Below, one piece after another: positions 42,129-50,734 of a stretch of DNA of 64,000 nucleotides. The number at the start of each line of letters is the position of its first letter. Position 1 is the first letter of the stretch. The position numbers were made by a program, and so were the translations under genes. The stretch is from Terasakiispira papahanaumokuakeensis (lineage in GTDB: Bacteria > Pseudomonadota > Gammaproteobacteria > Pseudomonadales > Halomonadaceae): contig NZ_MDTQ01000001.1 in assembly GCF_001709345.1 (NCBI RefSeq), positions 124,001 through 188,000 of the forward strand, read 5' to 3'. The notes under the pieces were generated by a model. It saw nothing but the letters and a program-made list of their open reading frames with translations, did not search any database and was not told the DNA's origin.

Positions 42129-43523
42129 ATGACAGACACTTTAAAGACCGGGACGATGCCCCAAGTCAGCGACCCCACGCACCAGCACCTCGGTTTCAAA
42201 ACCATGATTGCGATCTGTATCGGGACCGTAGTCGTTCAAGGGGCCATGGCATCGGCCTTGCTAGGATTCGGTATCGGGGGCTTGAGTTTTTTGGCCGCTA
42301 TGTTGGTCGCCACACTGTTGGCCGTTTGCAATGCGATGTCTTTTTCAGAGCTGTCACTGATGTACCCTCAGGCGGGGACGCTGGCCACCTATACCCAAAA
42401 GGCCATCGGCCATTTTCCGGCGATTGTGTCGGTGTTTGCTGGCTATGTCGTTGTGGCCATCTTCGCGATTCCGGCCGAGTTCTTACTGGTGGATGCACTT
42501 TTACAAACACTGTTTCCTGAAACATTGCCTTCGCATCTGATACCGGTGTTGCTGCTGGCAACACTGGCCCTACTCAATATCCTGGGCACTGACGTCTTTG
42601 CCAAACTGCAGAATGTATTTACTTTTGCCATGGTCGTCGCTATCGCGCTGGTGGGGGTTACGGCAATGATCCAGCCGCCCTCGGCGGAAATTGCCCAGAC
42701 CGCAGTCGGTATTGATTGGGGGATCAGTGGCATCGTCGATGGCAGTTTCATCGGCTTGGTCGCGTTGGCCATGTGGATGTTTGTCGGCTGCGAGTTTGTC
42801 TGTCCGATGATCAGTGACATTCGTCAGCCGGAAAAGCGTATTCCGCGCGCCATGTTTCTGTCGTTGGGCATCATCTTCGTACTGTTCTCGCTCTTTTGTC
42901 TTGGTGCGGGTCATTACCTCTCCGCCGAGACACTGACGACGTCACCACTGCCATATCTCGACCTGGTGGATGGTGTGTTTGGCAAGTCGGGGCTCATCAT
43001 TGCCACGGTGATGGGGATCACCGCCACCTGTAGTACGGTCAATACTGTATTGGCTGCGGTGCCACGCATGATGGCGGGTATGGCCGACAATGGTCAGGCG
43101 TTCGGCATTATGGGCAAGCGACATCCGCGCTATGACACGCCCTGGGTCGGCATTGTGTTTCTGGCCGCAGGCGTGCTCATCCCCTTTTTGTTGATCAAGC
43201 CCGACCAGATTATTTCGCTGGTGATCGCAGCCGCGACCAGTTGGCTTCTGGCTTATATCGTTGCGCACATTGATGTCATGGTGCTGCGTCGGAGTCGACC
43301 CCAGCATCGTCGCCCGTACCGTACACCGTTCTATCCACTGCCTCAGATCGTGGGTATTGCCGGTATGGCCTACGTGGCCGCCAACGCCTCGCCATCGCCG
43401 GACATGACCGCTTTGATCTATACACTTTTAGGCGTGGTGTTGGGCATTGTCAGCCTGATCGCCATTGTCTGGGTCAAGTTCAAAATGAAAAAGGGGCTTT
43501 TTGAGCCGGATCTGAGTGATTGA
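42129..43523 (+). CDS. APC-superfamily amino acid/amine permease
   Basis: A 464-residue membrane protein with twelve hydrophobic segments. It starts TMIAICIGTVVVQGAMASA and contains the family motif FVGCEFVCPMISDIRQPEKR, which couples TM6 to the loop of amino acid permeases. Substrate unknown; an aromatic amine or amino acid would fit the nearby aromatic catabolism. AGGAGA precedes ATG 42129 and an intrinsic terminator follows. Confidence 0.88.
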   Translation: MTDTLKTGTMPQVSDPTHQHLGFKTMIAICIGTVVVQGAMASALLGFGIGGLSFLAAMLVATLLAVCNAMSFSELSLMYPQAGTLATYTQKAIGHFPAIVSVFAGYVVVAIFAIPAEFLLVDALLQTLFPETLPSHLIPVLLLATLALLNILGTDVFAKLQNVFTFAMVVAIALVGVTAMIQPPSAEIAQTAVGIDWGISGIVDGSFIGLVALAMWMFVGCEFVCPMISDIRQPEKRIPRAMFLSLGIIFVLFSLFCLGAGHYLSAETLTTSPLPYLDLVDGVFGKSGLIIATVMGITATCSTVNTVLAAVPRMMAGMADNGQAFGIMGKRHPRYDTPWVGIVFLAAGVLIPFLLIKPDQIISLVIAAATSWLLAYIVAHIDVMVLRRSRPQHRRPYRTPFYPLPQIVGIAGMAYVAANASPSPDMTALIYTLLGVVLGIVSLIAIVWVKFKMKKGLFEPDLSD

Positions 43524-43568
43524 ATTTGTGACTGATGATGTCCCTAAACGCACCCTCGGGGTCCTTTT

Positions 43569-43596
43569 GCGCGCTTGAGCACGAGCGCGCTTTTTT
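43569..43596 (+). terminator. Intrinsic terminator after the APC permease gene
   Basis: GCGCGCT (43569-43575) pairs with AGCGCGC (43584-43590) around an 8-base loop and is followed directly by six T residues. It separates this gene from the convergent GMC gene. Confidence 0.85.
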
Positions 43597-43649
43597 GTGA
43601 GTAGAACCGATGTCCGCGGGGGTCTTCAATATGAAGCTCCCCGTTCGTT

Positions 43650-45272
43650 TCAGGCCGCATTGATCACATGGTCAGCGGCTTTTTCTGCAACAGCGATAGT
43701 CGGTGCATTGGTATTGCCGCCTGGGAGGGTAGGGAAAACCGAGCAATCGATGACCCTAAGCCCCTCTACTCCATGAACCTTGAGCTCGAGATCGACCACC
43801 GAATGCTCGGCATCAGGGCCCATGCGACAGGTCCCTACCGGGTGATAGGTCGTTTTACAATATTGGCGTACAAAGGCTTCTAGTGTCTTCTGGCTGTCAG
43901 TGTGGCTCTGTGCCATCAGCTGGCGTGCCTCAGGTGGAGAAAAGACATCATGGATTAAACTCGATAGCGATGGTGTGTCGAGAAACGCCATGCCCGCTCG
44001 TAGTGAGCGTACCTGATGTTCGATATCTTCAGGCGCATCCAGATAGTGGGCATGAATTTCGGTGACTAACCGATTGCCTGAATTGGCCAGTCGCACATGA
44101 CCTCGCGAGACGGGGCGTAGGTGACCTACTTTGAGCGTAATCCCATGGGTTTGGCCACGACCAATACCGTTAGGGTCGTCCCATGTGTCGAGGATCGGCA
44201 TGAAGTGAATTTGAGTATCCGCACGTCCCTCATTGGCAGTATCCAGAAAGGCCCCGCCTTCCAACACATTGGACGTCATAAGCCCGCGACGATGAAGTAG
44301 CCACTCGGCTCCATGGCTTAATGCTCGCAGACCACGATCTTCACCATAAAGGGATACCGGATCTTTAAGGCTGGCATTGATTGACATATGTAAGTGATCT
44401 TGCAAATGATCCCCGACGGGGAGGTTGCTAAGACACTCAATGCCATGCGCGCTCAGATGATCCTGGTGACCAATACCAGAGGCCATCAGAATTTTTGGAC
44501 TACCGATCGCACCGGCACTGAGGATCACTTCGCGGCGGGCGTGAAAGGTCATGTCGCCCTTTTTGGCGTGACGGGCCTGTACGCCAGTGGCGCGGCCTTT
44601 ATTGATGACCACTCTTTCAATATCGGTATTGGTTAAAACGGTCAGACGAGGATGCTGGCGCACTGGCTTTAGATAGCCTTTCGAGGCGCTGTAGCGTTCA
44701 CCTTCGAAGGTCGTGGTTTGATAGTAGCCGACGCCCTCGCGAGCGTTGTCATTGAAGTCGTTAACGTAGGGCAGCCCAAGCTCCTGACCGGCGCGCACGA
44801 ACGCTTGCGACAGCGGATGGCGATAGCGATTTTCACTCACCTTGAGCGGGCCGTTATGACCATGGAGGGGGCCCGCGAGCGATTCGTTGCTCTCGCTCTT
44901 GATGAAATACGGCAACAAGCTGTCATAGTTCCAACCGGTGCAGCCGTTGTCGACTTCCCAGGCGTCATAGTCACTGCGATGGCCGCGGATATAGATCATG
45001 CCGTTGACCGAACTGCTGCCGCCGATCATGCGCCCTTGGGCGATGGACATCGTACGATTGTTGGTCGCCGCGTGCGGCATGGTCATGTAGGGCCAGGTAT
45101 GAGTTGGAATCACTTTGCCGACTGCGGCGGGCATACGGATCAGAAGACTTGAATCTGAGCCGCCGGACTCAACTAAAAGAACCGTGACTTCCAGCGCCTG
45201 GAGTAGGCGATGGGCGATGACGCACCCGGCCGAGCCGGCCCCAACGATGATGTAGTCGTAGTGATGCTGCAT
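43650..45272 (-). CDS. GMC-family FAD oxidoreductase (choline dehydrogenase-like)
   Basis: A 540-residue flavoenzyme. FAD motif IVGAGSAGC near the N-terminus, GMC signature GGSSSVNGMIYIRGHRSDYD, a second signature GAIGSPKILMASGIG, and the catalytic His in YHPVGTCRMG. It oxidises a primary alcohol to an aldehyde; aromatic, aliphatic or polyol alcohols are possible. It stands next to the hpa genes and could feed aldehydes to the dehydrogenase at 63241, but choline itself is less likely without betaine genes in view. Confidence 0.85.
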   Translation of the reverse strand: MQHHYDYIIVGAGSAGCVIAHRLLQALEVTVLLVESGGSDSSLLIRMPAAVGKVIPTHTWPYMTMPHAATNNRTMSIAQGRMIGGSSSVNGMIYIRGHRSDYDAWEVDNGCTGWNYDSLLPYFIKSESNESLAGPLHGHNGPLKVSENRYRHPLSQAFVRAGQELGLPYVNDFNDNAREGVGYYQTTTFEGERYSASKGYLKPVRQHPRLTVLTNTDIERVVINKGRATGVQARHAKKGDMTFHARREVILSAGAIGSPKILMASGIGHQDHLSAHGIECLSNLPVGDHLQDHLHMSINASLKDPVSLYGEDRGLRALSHGAEWLLHRRGLMTSNVLEGGAFLDTANEGRADTQIHFMPILDTWDDPNGIGRGQTHGITLKVGHLRPVSRGHVRLANSGNRLVTEIHAHYLDAPEDIEHQVRSLRAGMAFLDTPSLSSLIHDVFSPPEARQLMAQSHTDSQKTLEAFVRQYCKTTYHPVGTCRMGPDAEHSVVDLELKVHGVEGLRVIDCSVFPTLPGGNTNAPTIAVAEKAADHVINAA

Positions 45273-45460
45273 ACTTTTCTCCTTGAATCGTGAACGCCTG
45301 GGGATATCAAGGAGAGATTAGGAAGCTGGTCAAAGGGTTAATTGACCGAGCGTGACAAGCCATTGCCTGAGCCTGCCTTGGCTAATAAAGTTCTTGTATA
45401 TTAAGAGGTTAAATGGAAATACTTTAGTAGCATATAGGTGCTGATAGGCCGGGTTAGGTC

Positions 45461-45895
45461 TCAATCGTTAGGATCAAGCTGTTTCACTTCATTGAGTAGA
45501 CTCATCAGCATATGGTATTTCTCTGGCCCCAACTGTTGCTGGATCTTTTGATATTGGCGCATCATTTCGCCTTTCATGTTCTCGAACAGGGCGTTGCCCT
45601 CAGGCGTTAGGGTGACGCATAGTCGACGTTGATCGGTTTCAGGCTTCCAGCGATGCACTAAGCCGTTTTGTTCAAGGCGCATGAGTACACCGGTCAGGCT
45701 CGGGCGTAGAATGCAGGCTCGCTCGGCCAATTGATAGCTCTCAAGCGTCTGTTCTTCCGCCTGCCATAGGGTTCGAACGACTCGCCATTGTTGTTCGGTG
45801 ATGCTGTTGTGGTTAAGGTGCGGCCTAAAAAAATCCATGGCGGATTCGCGGGCCTGAAGCAGGGCCAGAGTCAGGGAAGGGGTTGGAGACGCCAT
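45461..45895 (-). CDS. hpaR: MarR-family homoprotocatechuate operon regulator HpaR
   Basis: A 144-residue MarR-type repressor close to E. coli HpaR/HpcR: SLTLALLQARESAMDFFRP then NSITEQQWRVVRTLW, and the winged helix ILRPSLTGVLMRLEQNGLV. In E. coli this repressor controls the hpa meta-cleavage operon and responds to 4-hydroxyphenylacetate or pathway aromatics. It is the last of the hpaD-hpaI-hpaR run. A TTAA-N4-TTAAT palindrome upstream of hpaF and of the P450 gene may be its target. Confidence 0.88.
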   Translation of the reverse strand: MASPTPSLTLALLQARESAMDFFRPHLNHNSITEQQWRVVRTLWQAEEQTLESYQLAERACILRPSLTGVLMRLEQNGLVHRWKPETDQRRLCVTLTPEGNALFENMKGEMMRQYQKIQQQLGPEKYHMLMSLLNEVKQLDPND

Positions 45896-46070
45896 GTTCT
45901 ACCTTGTTTGGAAAGTCACTGAAGGATTCGTATCCTGACGGCTAAGCTCTAAACTGTCGAGACCTTGGTCGTAAATATAGGGCGGGCTCGACCGAATATT
46001 GGCCGAGCCTTGATCAACCCCAATATTAATGCTTTAACTTTGTCTTCTGAGGATTGGGTCCTCGTAGAAT

Positions 46071-46874
46071 TTAGTAGACTGAAGACGTCGGTTGTACCGG
46101 GGCGTCGTTCCCCTTGAACTCGCCCGCGAGCGTTTTCAGCGCGCCCATCAGCACACTGGTGTCCACGCCCACGGCCACGAAGGTGGCGCCCAGTTCGAGA
46201 TAGTGCCGAGCGAGGGCCTTGTTGGCTGAGAGGATACCAGCAGCCTTGCCCGCCTTTTGAATACGAGCGATCCCGTCTTCGATGGCGGCTTGCACGTCTT
46301 CGTGCCCCGGATTGCCGCGATGGCCGAGCGAGGCACTCAAATCCGCCGGGCCGATAAAGACACCGTCGACCCCCTCGACGGCCGCAATTTCGTCCAGGTG
46401 TTTGAGCCCTTGCTGAGTTTCGATCTGCACCAATAGGCAGAACTCGTCATCGGCGTGATCAAGATAGCCCGGAATTGAATTCCAGCGCGAAGCACGCGCC
46501 AAGGCGCTACCGACACCGCGAATACCCTCCGGCGGGTAGCGAGTGGCGCGCACCAGCTCACGTGCCTGTTCAGCAGTGTCCACCATGGGCACCAGTAACG
46601 TTTGCACGCCCACATCCAGGTACTGCTTGATCGTCGCGGCGTCACCTACCGGGGGGCGGGCGATCGGTTGAACAGGGTAAGGTGCCACCGCTTGAAGCTG
46701 ATCGAGGAGGGTACGAAGATCATTCGGCGCGTGCTCGCCGTCAATCAGCAACCAATCGAAACCGGCATTGGCGGCAAGCTCGGCGCAGTAGCCATTGGCA
46801 AGCCCTAGCCAGAGACCAATTTGAGCCTCCTGGTGGCCAAGGGCCTGCTTGAAGGTATTGATGGGCATGTCCAT
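46071..46874 (-). CDS. hpaI: 4-hydroxy-2-oxoheptane-1,7-dioate aldolase HpaI
   Basis: A 267-residue HpcH/HpaI-family class II aldolase that splits 4-hydroxy-2-oxoheptanedioate to pyruvate and succinate semialdehyde. It shows [29 protein letters not shown] (Glu-His), the divalent-metal region [12 protein letters not shown] and [19 protein letters not shown]. This is the last enzymatic step of the homoprotocatechuate route. GGAG lies just before ATG 46874. It lies downstream of hpaD across an 87-base gap containing a 15-bp repeat. Confidence 0.9.
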   Translation of the reverse strand: MDMPINTFKQALGHQEAQIGLWLGLANGYCAELAANAGFDWLLIDGEHAPNDLRTLLDQLQAVAPYPVQPIARPPVGDAATIKQYLDVGVQTLLVPMVDTAEQARELVRATRYPPEGIRGVGSALARASRWNSIPGYLDHADDEFCLLVQIETQQGLKHLDEIAAVEGVDGVFIGPADLSASLGHRGNPGHEDVQAAIEDGIARIQKAGKAAGILSANKALARHYLELGATFVAVGVDTSVLMGALKTLAGEFKGNDAPVQPTSSVY

Positions 46875-46896
46875 GGAAGACTCCTCAGCAACGAAT

Positions 46897-46941
46897 CACA
46901 TTAAACGTATCCACATTCAACGTATTCAAATTCAACGTATC
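46897..46941. repeat. 15-bp tandem repeat (3 copies) between hpaD and hpaI
   Basis: CACATTAAACGTATC, CACATTCAACGTATT and CAAATTCAACGTATC are contiguous and continue into a fourth, decayed unit. Noncoding. Confidence 0.8.
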
Positions 46942-46961
46942 CACCTTAAAAGCGCGTCGCA

Positions 46962-47816
46962 TTAAAGCGGAAAAACGGCGTTAATCTGGCCAGTTCCTGA
47001 GCTGCCGAACGGGGCCGTTACAATTTCGGCCGGGCGGTCATAGCCCTCACCGAGTACCCCCAGTAGCATGGCGGTATCATGCATGCCGCCTTCGCCGTAG
47101 CAGTGCTCGGCGTATTCCGGCAGCATTTTGCGAAATTCGTCGAATTTGCCCTCGCGCCACAGTTCCACTACGCGAATATCCATCTGGCGATCGAACTCTC
47201 GTGACCAACGGTGGAGGTTTTGCTTGGCGAGGTTGTTATCGGTAAAACGGTGCGACAGTGAGCCAGAGGCGAGCACCATGACCTTATGGTCGCTGGCCTC
47301 AATCGCCTCGCGTATGGCAGCACCAAAACGGATGCTATCGTTCAAATCGTGCCAGGCATCCCAGGCGGCGATAGAAATCACCTTGAAGGCTTGATCGTTG
47401 GGCACATCCATATGCATGTAGCGCATGGGCACCAAGGTGCCATATTCGAGCTTAAGACTCTCGATGTTGTGCGCCATGGTGCGGATATCGGAGCGGTTGG
47501 CGTATTCGGCGATCGATCGACCTAGTTCGGGACAGCCATCGTAGCGGTAAGCCATGTTCTTAATGAAGTGCGGTAGCTCATTGCTGGTGTAGACGCCTTC
47601 GAAATGATCACCGCAGTTGATGTGGTAGCCACTGTTGACCAGCCAGTGGGTGTCGAAGACGACGACAACGTCGACGCCGAGTTCGCGGGCACGACGACCG
47701 ATCTCTTTGTGGCCGGCAATGGCTTCGGCACGGCAGCCATGGTGTTCACCCGGCTGTTCAGAGAGGTACATCGAGGGGACATGTGTGATCTTGGCGGCAA
47801 GTACGATTTCACCCAT
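46962..47816 (-). CDS. hpaD: 3,4-dihydroxyphenylacetate 2,3-dioxygenase HpaD
   Basis: The ring-opening extradiol dioxygenase of the pathway; it converts homoprotocatechuate to 5-carboxymethyl-2-hydroxymuconic semialdehyde. The 284-residue LigB-type protein aligns by eye with E. coli HpaD throughout: AAKITHVPSMYLSE, FDTHWLVNSGYHINC, SLKLEYGTLVPMRYM, ASGSLSHRF, CYGEGGMHDTAMLLG and SSGTGQINAVFPL. The histidine-rich segments supply the non-haem iron ligands. AAGGAA precedes the ATG. Its gene is divergent from the activator gene hpaA. Confidence 0.93.
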   Translation of the reverse strand: MGEIVLAAKITHVPSMYLSEQPGEHHGCRAEAIAGHKEIGRRARELGVDVVVVFDTHWLVNSGYHINCGDHFEGVYTSNELPHFIKNMAYRYDGCPELGRSIAEYANRSDIRTMAHNIESLKLEYGTLVPMRYMHMDVPNDQAFKVISIAAWDAWHDLNDSIRFGAAIREAIEASDHKVMVLASGSLSHRFTDNNLAKQNLHRWSREFDRQMDIRVVELWREGKFDEFRKMLPEYAEHCYGEGGMHDTAMLLGVLGEGYDRPAEIVTAPFGSSGTGQINAVFPL

Positions 47817-47860
47817 GAGAAAATTCCTTGCAGTGGACGGACGGGACCGAAGGTCTTAAG

Positions 47861-47914
47861 CGTGAGTCAGGCACTAAACGTGAGTCAGGCACCAAACGTG
47901 AGTCAGACAATGTC
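47861..47914. repeat. 18-bp tandem repeat (3 copies) in the hpaD-hpaA divergent region
   Basis: CGTGAGTCAGGCACTAAA, CGTGAGTCAGGCACCAAA and CGTGAGTCAGACAATGTC lie end to end, 45 bases upstream of hpaD, where regulators or RNA polymerase would bind. Confidence 0.85.
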
Positions 47915-48003
47915 ATGGAACGACATGACCGTCGGTGGTTAATATGTCGGGGGGTAATAAGATCTATTGGGCGGAGGCTCCGCACGAACTCAGGAATATC
48001 GCT

Positions 48004-48903
48004 ATGGCGCTTGATCCCATTCCCAACATTACGATCGGTCAGGAATACGATCAGCGGTACGCCGATGCGACGGTGCATTACGATGCGCTGGACCGGATGG
48101 CGGATTTCTATGGCCGCAACATGCCCGTGCATCATCACGACCGCTTCTTTCAAGTGCACTATGTCAAACGTGGCATGGTGCGGGTTTATCTGGATGAACG
48201 GCAGTTTCACCAGCAAGGCCCGCTGTTTTTCCTGACACCGCCGACCGTGCCGCACTCTTTTACCACGGAGGAGGGCAGTGACGGTCATGTTCTGACGGTC
48301 CGTCAGCAGCTGGTGTGGTCGCTGCTTGAGGAGCTGCCTGAGCTGGGCGATGCCTCGATGGTGGCGCCTGTCTGTGTCGCGACTGGCCGCGTGAGCGAGG
48401 CGTCGCGGCTTGATGTCAACCGCATCGAGCGGCTGTTTGATGAATTGCGTCTTGAATTCGAAGCCGACCGCCCGGGCCGTGAAGTGACGCTGATGATGTT
48501 GACGCGGCTGATTTTTGTGAGCCTGTTTCGGCTGTCGGCCAGTTCTCTGACCGCTCAGAGCGTGCGTCACGATGAGCTGTCGCTGTTTCATCGCTTCAAT
48601 CTGGAGGTCGAGGCCCACTACACTGAGCACTGGACGCTGACCGACTATGCGCGTGCGCTCAACGTCACTGAAGCGCGTCTTAACAGTGTCTGCCGTCGTA
48701 TCGCTGGCGTACCCAGCAAACGCGTGGTGCACGACCGTGTGATGCAGGAGGCACGACGACTTCTGACCTTCACTCGAATGGGCGTCAATGAGATCGGTTA
48801 TCGGCTCGGGTTTCAGGATCCGGGCTATTTCTGTCGCTTCTTTGCACGTCATGCCAACACCACTCCCTCAAGTTACCGTCGAGCCCAGCCTGGCCATCGA
48901 TAG
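48004..48903 (+). CDS. hpaA: AraC-family activator of 4-hydroxyphenylacetate catabolism HpaA
   Basis: A 299-residue AraC/XylS-type regulator matching E. coli HpaA over its length: cupin-like N-terminus with VHYDALDRMADFYGRNMP and FFLTPPTVPHSFTTE, and the C-terminal HTH pair WTLTDYARALNVTEARLNSV and GVNEIGYRLGFQDPGYFCRF. HpaA activates hpaBC in E. coli, so its retention without hpaBC is notable. I chose ATG 48004 because AGGA lies eight bases before it and it fits the family length. The stop codon lies within an 18-bp repeat. Confidence 0.88.
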   Translation: MALDPIPNITIGQEYDQRYADATVHYDALDRMADFYGRNMPVHHHDRFFQVHYVKRGMVRVYLDERQFHQQGPLFFLTPPTVPHSFTTEEGSDGHVLTVRQQLVWSLLEELPELGDASMVAPVCVATGRVSEASRLDVNRIERLFDELRLEFEADRPGREVTLMMLTRLIFVSLFRLSASSLTAQSVRHDELSLFHRFNLEVEAHYTEHWTLTDYARALNVTEARLNSVCRRIAGVPSKRVVHDRVMQEARRLLTFTRMGVNEIGYRLGFQDPGYFCRFFARHANTTPSSYRRAQPGHR

Positions 48904-48951
48904 CGGGCCTATTATCGATAGTGGACCTATTGCTCGACAGCGGGCCTGTTG
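48896..48951. repeat. 18-bp tandem repeat (3 copies) over the hpaA stop codon
   Basis: ATCGATAGCGGGCCTATT, ATCGATAGTGGACCTATT and a 19-bp third unit GCTCGACAGCGGGCCTGTT fill the 49-base gap between convergent hpaA and hpaH. The hpaA TAG is inside the first unit. Confidence 0.8.
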
Positions 48952-48952
48952 C

Positions 48953-49753
48953 CTAGTCGAACGTCAACGATACGGTGCCGAACGCGCCGTAGTCTGCTTC
49001 GATCCGGCTGCCGGATGGGCATTCCACCGGGCCGATAAAAGAACCCGATAAAATCACTTGGCCGGCCTCAATGCGCTGGCCATAGGTGGCCATCCGCCGC
49101 GCCAGCCACACCAGCCCTGTGACCGGGTCGTCCAGTACGCCAGCGCCCAGGCCGGTGGCGACCACGTCGTCGTTGTGTTTGACAATGGCGCCGACCCAGC
49201 GTAGATCGAGTGCGTTCGGGTCGTGGCGCGCTGTCCCGAGCACGATGCCGGCATTGGCGGCGTTATCGGACACGGTGTCGAAGATCACCCGAGATTGGCC
49301 GGTCTCGGTGTCTTTTCGAACGATACGGGTGTCGAGGATCTCAAGGGCTGGCGTCACGTATTCGGTCGCGGCCAGCACCGCTTCGCGGGTGACCTCGCCC
49401 TCAAGCGGTGTCTTCATCACAAAAGCGATCTCGGCTTCGATGCGGGGGGCGATGAAGTGACCCTTCGGAATGACCGCACTCGTGTCATAGCGCATATAGT
49501 CGTAGAGCACACCGCTGTCCGGGGTGTCGATGCCGAGCGCGTCCTGCATCACTTTGGAGGTCAGCCCGATCTTCCAGCCGAGAATGGCGTGATCCTGGGT
49601 TTTGCGCGTCATCTGGGCTGTCTGGATCGCATAAGCATCGTCTAGCGTCATGTCCGGGTAGCGTTTGGACAGCAGCCCGATCTGCTTGCGGGTCGCTTCT
49701 GCCTCCAGCAGCGCCTCGGCGGCTTCAGCGATCTGGGTCTCAGTCAGTGCCAT
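48953..49753 (-). CDS. hpaH: 2-oxo-hept-4-ene-1,7-dioate hydratase HpaH
   Basis: A 266-residue hydratase of the fumarylacetoacetate-hydrolase superfamily that adds water to 2-oxohept-4-enedioate. It has PDMTLDDAYAIQTAQMTR, GWKIGLTSKVMQ, PRIEAEIAFVM (metal-ligand Glu pair) and a C-terminal GSFIGPVECPSGSRIEADYG. ATG 49753 follows GGAGG by nine bases and overlaps the hpaG end by fourteen bases. Confidence 0.9.
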   Translation of the reverse strand: MALTETQIAEAAEALLEAEATRKQIGLLSKRYPDMTLDDAYAIQTAQMTRKTQDHAILGWKIGLTSKVMQDALGIDTPDSGVLYDYMRYDTSAVIPKGHFIAPRIEAEIAFVMKTPLEGEVTREAVLAATEYVTPALEILDTRIVRKDTETGQSRVIFDTVSDNAANAGIVLGTARHDPNALDLRWVGAIVKHNDDVVATGLGAGVLDDPVTGLVWLARRMATYGQRIEAGQVILSGSFIGPVECPSGSRIEADYGAFGTVSLTFD

Positions 49754-50630
49754 GTCGTTCGTCCTCCACACCGTTGATCAAGGTGCCAATGCCGTCGGCC
49801 TCGATCTCGATCACATCGCCCGGTTTGAGCCAGATCGGTGGATCGAAACGGGCCCCGGCGCCGGTAGGCGTACCGCAGACGATCACATCGCCTGGGACCA
49901 GGGTGGTGAAGGTCGAGACGTAATTCACGATGTAGCGGAAGTCGAATATCATCCGTGAGGTGCGGTCGTGCTGGCGTACCTCGCCGTTGACGCGGGTGGT
50001 CAGTTCGATGTCATCGAGCTGTTCGGCACGTTTGAACGGCACCAGCCACGGACCGATAGCACCGGTGGCGTCGAAGTTCTTGCCTTGGGTGACATTGAAT
50101 TTGGCGTGGCGGACCCAGTCTCGAATCGTGCCCTCGTTGCACAGCGTCAGCGCGGCGATGTGCTCATAGGCCTTCTCGCGCGCAATCCGGCGGCCGCCCT
50201 TGCCAATGACGATGGTGATTTCGCCTTCGTAATCGAGCTGTTCGCTCTCCGGCGGGCGCACGATGTTCTCGTGATGACCGACGAAGCTGCGCGGAAAGCG
50301 GATGAACAACGACGGTTTGCTGGGCGCTGTTTGGCCGTCCTTGTACTCTTCGTTGCGCGAGGGGAAGTTGACGCCGACGCAGATCAGTTTTTCCGGGTGA
50401 GCGATGGGGATCAGGTAGGTCACGTCTTCTTCGCGGTAGCTTGGACTGCGGCCTTCGGCAACACTTAAAAGCTCATCCATGGCGCCCGCCTCAATGACTT
50501 CTTTAAGGCCCTTGAAGCGGCTGCCGAATTCGGGGGTTAGATCGACAATACCGTGATCGGTGACGACACCGAAGCGATCGGCGCCGTTGGCACGAAAGGA
50601 CGCAAGGCGCGGGGGAAGAGGGGTACTCAT
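49740..50630 (-). CDS. hpaG: HpaG-type decarboxylase/isomerase, single FAH domain
   Basis: A 296-residue fumarylacetoacetate-hydrolase-family enzyme: CVGVNFPSRNEEYKD, YEGEITIVIGKGGRRI (metal ligands), TQGKNFDATGAIGPWLV and GDVIVCGTPTGAGARFDPP. Context assigns it to HpaG, which decarboxylates 5-oxopent-3-ene-1,2,5-tricarboxylate. E. coli HpaG is about 430 residues with two fused FAH domains doing decarboxylation and isomerisation; only one domain is present here. ATG 50630 lies eight bases after GGAG; ATG 50636 is too close to the site. Confidence 0.8.
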   Translation of the reverse strand: MSTPLPPRLASFRANGADRFGVVTDHGIVDLTPEFGSRFKGLKEVIEAGAMDELLSVAEGRSPSYREEDVTYLIPIAHPEKLICVGVNFPSRNEEYKDGQTAPSKPSLFIRFPRSFVGHHENIVRPPESEQLDYEGEITIVIGKGGRRIAREKAYEHIAALTLCNEGTIRDWVRHAKFNVTQGKNFDATGAIGPWLVPFKRAEQLDDIELTTRVNGEVRQHDRTSRMIFDFRYIVNYVSTFTTLVPGDVIVCGTPTGAGARFDPPIWLKPGDVIEIEADGIGTLINGVEDERHGTD

Positions 50631-50734
50631 AAGCATTCTCCTGACGACCCGAGTGATCTCGGGCCCTTTGAATCATGGGGTGATGCCTGCGGCGGATCGT
50701 TCAGGCCGCAGCGCATCGCGCTGTTCACCAGCGG

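Noticed and set aside
47809-48852. Long minus-strand frame of 347 codons antisense to hpaA
   Set aside because: It lies opposite a clear AraC-family gene, is arginine/histidine rich as antisense shadows of GC-rich genes often are, and matches no family I know.
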